A DNA stretch of 6,102 nucleotides, from contig SCTP01000218.1 in NCBI GenBank assembly GCA_004322325.1, positions 1 to 6,102 on the forward strand, written 5' to 3'. Below, piece by piece: positions 5,464 through 6,102 of this stretch. Under the pieces are notes generated by a model, which had not been told where the DNA came from, searched no databases, and saw only the letters and a program-made list of their open reading frames with translations. This DNA comes from Gammaproteobacteria bacterium (GTDB lineage: Bacteria; Pseudomonadota; Gammaproteobacteria; DSM-16500). How positions within the stretch are numbered: position 1 is the first letter of the stretch; the number at the start of each line of letters is the position of its first letter. The position numbers were made by a program, and so were the translations under genes.

Positions 5464-5494
5464 GGGGGGTATTATAGTTATTTTTTCACCCCCC
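5464..5494 (-). promoter_or_regulatory. G6/C6 inverted repeat enclosing a TATAAT box upstream of nagK
   Basis: GGGGGGT (5464-5470) and ACCCCCC (5488-5494) are perfect inverted arms 17 bases apart. On the minus strand, TATAAT (5476-5471) lies between them, about 33 bases before the nagK GTG. The expected -35 position reads TAGTAG, which is poor. The upstream gene's TAA stop (5480-5478) also falls inside. The element could be an operator over the nagKA promoter or, as RNA, a hairpin followed by a short TTT ending the upstream gene. Confidence 0.5.
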
Positions 5495-6102
5495 TACTAC
5501 TAGCTTGGCAAACAGGCGCTGCTGGCGGACAATATTTGCTCTTCCAACTCTCTAACGAGGCACGAATGGCTACTATATTTCGACCACCGCCTTTTAGGTG
5601 TGAAAAGCAAGAATAAAACGCTTGTATCGAGGGGTCTCTCGCCCCAAACAGGTAATATCGCCGCTCTCCACTCTTTACTGCCGCTGTTCCCCAATTTTCT
5701 AATAGCTTATTCGCACACTCTTCACTTGTAGCATAATTTGGATACTTTTTAACAATATCAAGCATCTCCTTGATGCCTATCTGCACTTTCTCCTTCCTTC
5801 CCTCAATAGACTCCCCCGCCCCCAAACCATGGAGTTTGCTATTCCAAAAGGCGAGATTGTTTTGAAGAAATGCTACCCATTCTTTACAAAATTTCACCGC
5901 TTCACTTTCCACAGGAGCAATACTTATCTGCTTTTGTAATACCACAAAAGCAGATTTTGCTTTCTCAGTATGCTCACTTACTTCAGCTACAACCCGATTT
6001 ATTTGGATAAAAAGCGGTGCACTCTCTCCTTTTTTATCATTCGTTACTTGTTTGATGAGTTCTTCCAGATTTTTGGTCGCTTCTTCTGCTTGAATAACAA
6101 AA
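5478..6102 (-). CDS. Unrecognised helical protein, 5' part outside the window
   Basis: The frame is open from the stop at 5478 to the right edge with no stop, giving about 207 visible C-terminal residues; the true start lies beyond the window. A GTG at 5945 is in frame, but sequence upstream of it reads as normal coding (EEATKNLEELIKQV, then INRVVAEVSEHTEKAK), so it is not the likely start. The visible part is rich in Lys, Glu and Leu and looks mostly helical, with coiled-coil-like stretches near the edge. A more globular region follows with FCKEWVAFLQNNLAFWNSK and RRYYLFGARDPSIQAFYSCF. The tail is short, Pro/Cys-containing and basic, ending SSRGVKK. I see no known domain. It points the same way as nagK, but the TATAAT box between them suggests separate transcription. 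Confidence 0.75.
   Translation of the reverse strand, partial: FVIQAEEATKNLEELIKQVTNDKKGESAPLFIQINRVVAEVSEHTEKAKSAFVVLQKQISIAPVESEAVKFCKEWVAFLQNNLAFWNSKLHGLGAGESIEGRKEKVQIGIKEMLDIVKKYPNYATSEECANKLLENWGTAAVKSGERRYYLFGARDPSIQAFYSCFSHLKGGGRNIVAIRASLESWKSKYCPPAAPVCQASSRGVKK

Noticed and set aside
5320..5694. Short frames antisense to the start of nagK and in another frame of the edge gene.
   Set aside because: They overlap well-supported coding sequence and lack start signals.

Overview
The window looks like chromosomal DNA of a moderately AT-rich gammaproteobacterium. A host-associated member of the Legionellales (Coxiella/Legionella relatives) is my best guess. That guess rests on the mixture of nag catabolic genes, toxin-antitoxin modules and small lineage-specific proteins with hydrophobic segments and eukaryote-like short motifs. 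No marker gene proves the taxonomy.

Left part (1-1886): a tRNA-Phe(GAA) without an encoded CCA end is followed, on the opposite strand, by a HigBA toxin-antitoxin pair and a small helical protein of unknown function. Next is about 200 bp of non-coding DNA holding two diverged direct copies of a motif block, then a VapBC pair on the plus strand. A 15-bp sequence in the non-coding block recurs in direct orientation just after vapC, so vapBC is flanked by matching sequence. This has the character of an accessory region next to a tRNA gene, but no integrase or attachment repeat is visible.

Middle part (1890-3339): two overlapping minus-strand genes encode a small membrane protein and a small exported protein. 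Diverging from them across an AT-rich intergenic region is a 177-residue protein. It has a Gly/Ala-rich hydrophobic N-terminal half and a soluble tail carrying an RVRF (PP1-docking-like) motif and a PPIPSR (SH3-ligand-like) motif. This is the best candidate in the window for a host-directed effector, though secretion is not shown.

Right part (3346-6102): a perfect 15-bp inverted repeat forms a shared terminator between the 177-residue gene and the convergent nag genes, with the nagA stop codon in its loop. nagK (BadF-type N-acetylglucosamine kinase) and nagA (GlcNAc-6-phosphate deacetylase) overlap by 8 bp. Together they would convert GlcNAc to GlcNAc-6-P and then to GlcN-6-P; no nagB or PTS gene is present here. 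Upstream of nagK, a G6/C6 inverted repeat encloses a perfect TATAAT. The last gene is an unrecognised helical protein whose reading frame runs off the right edge.
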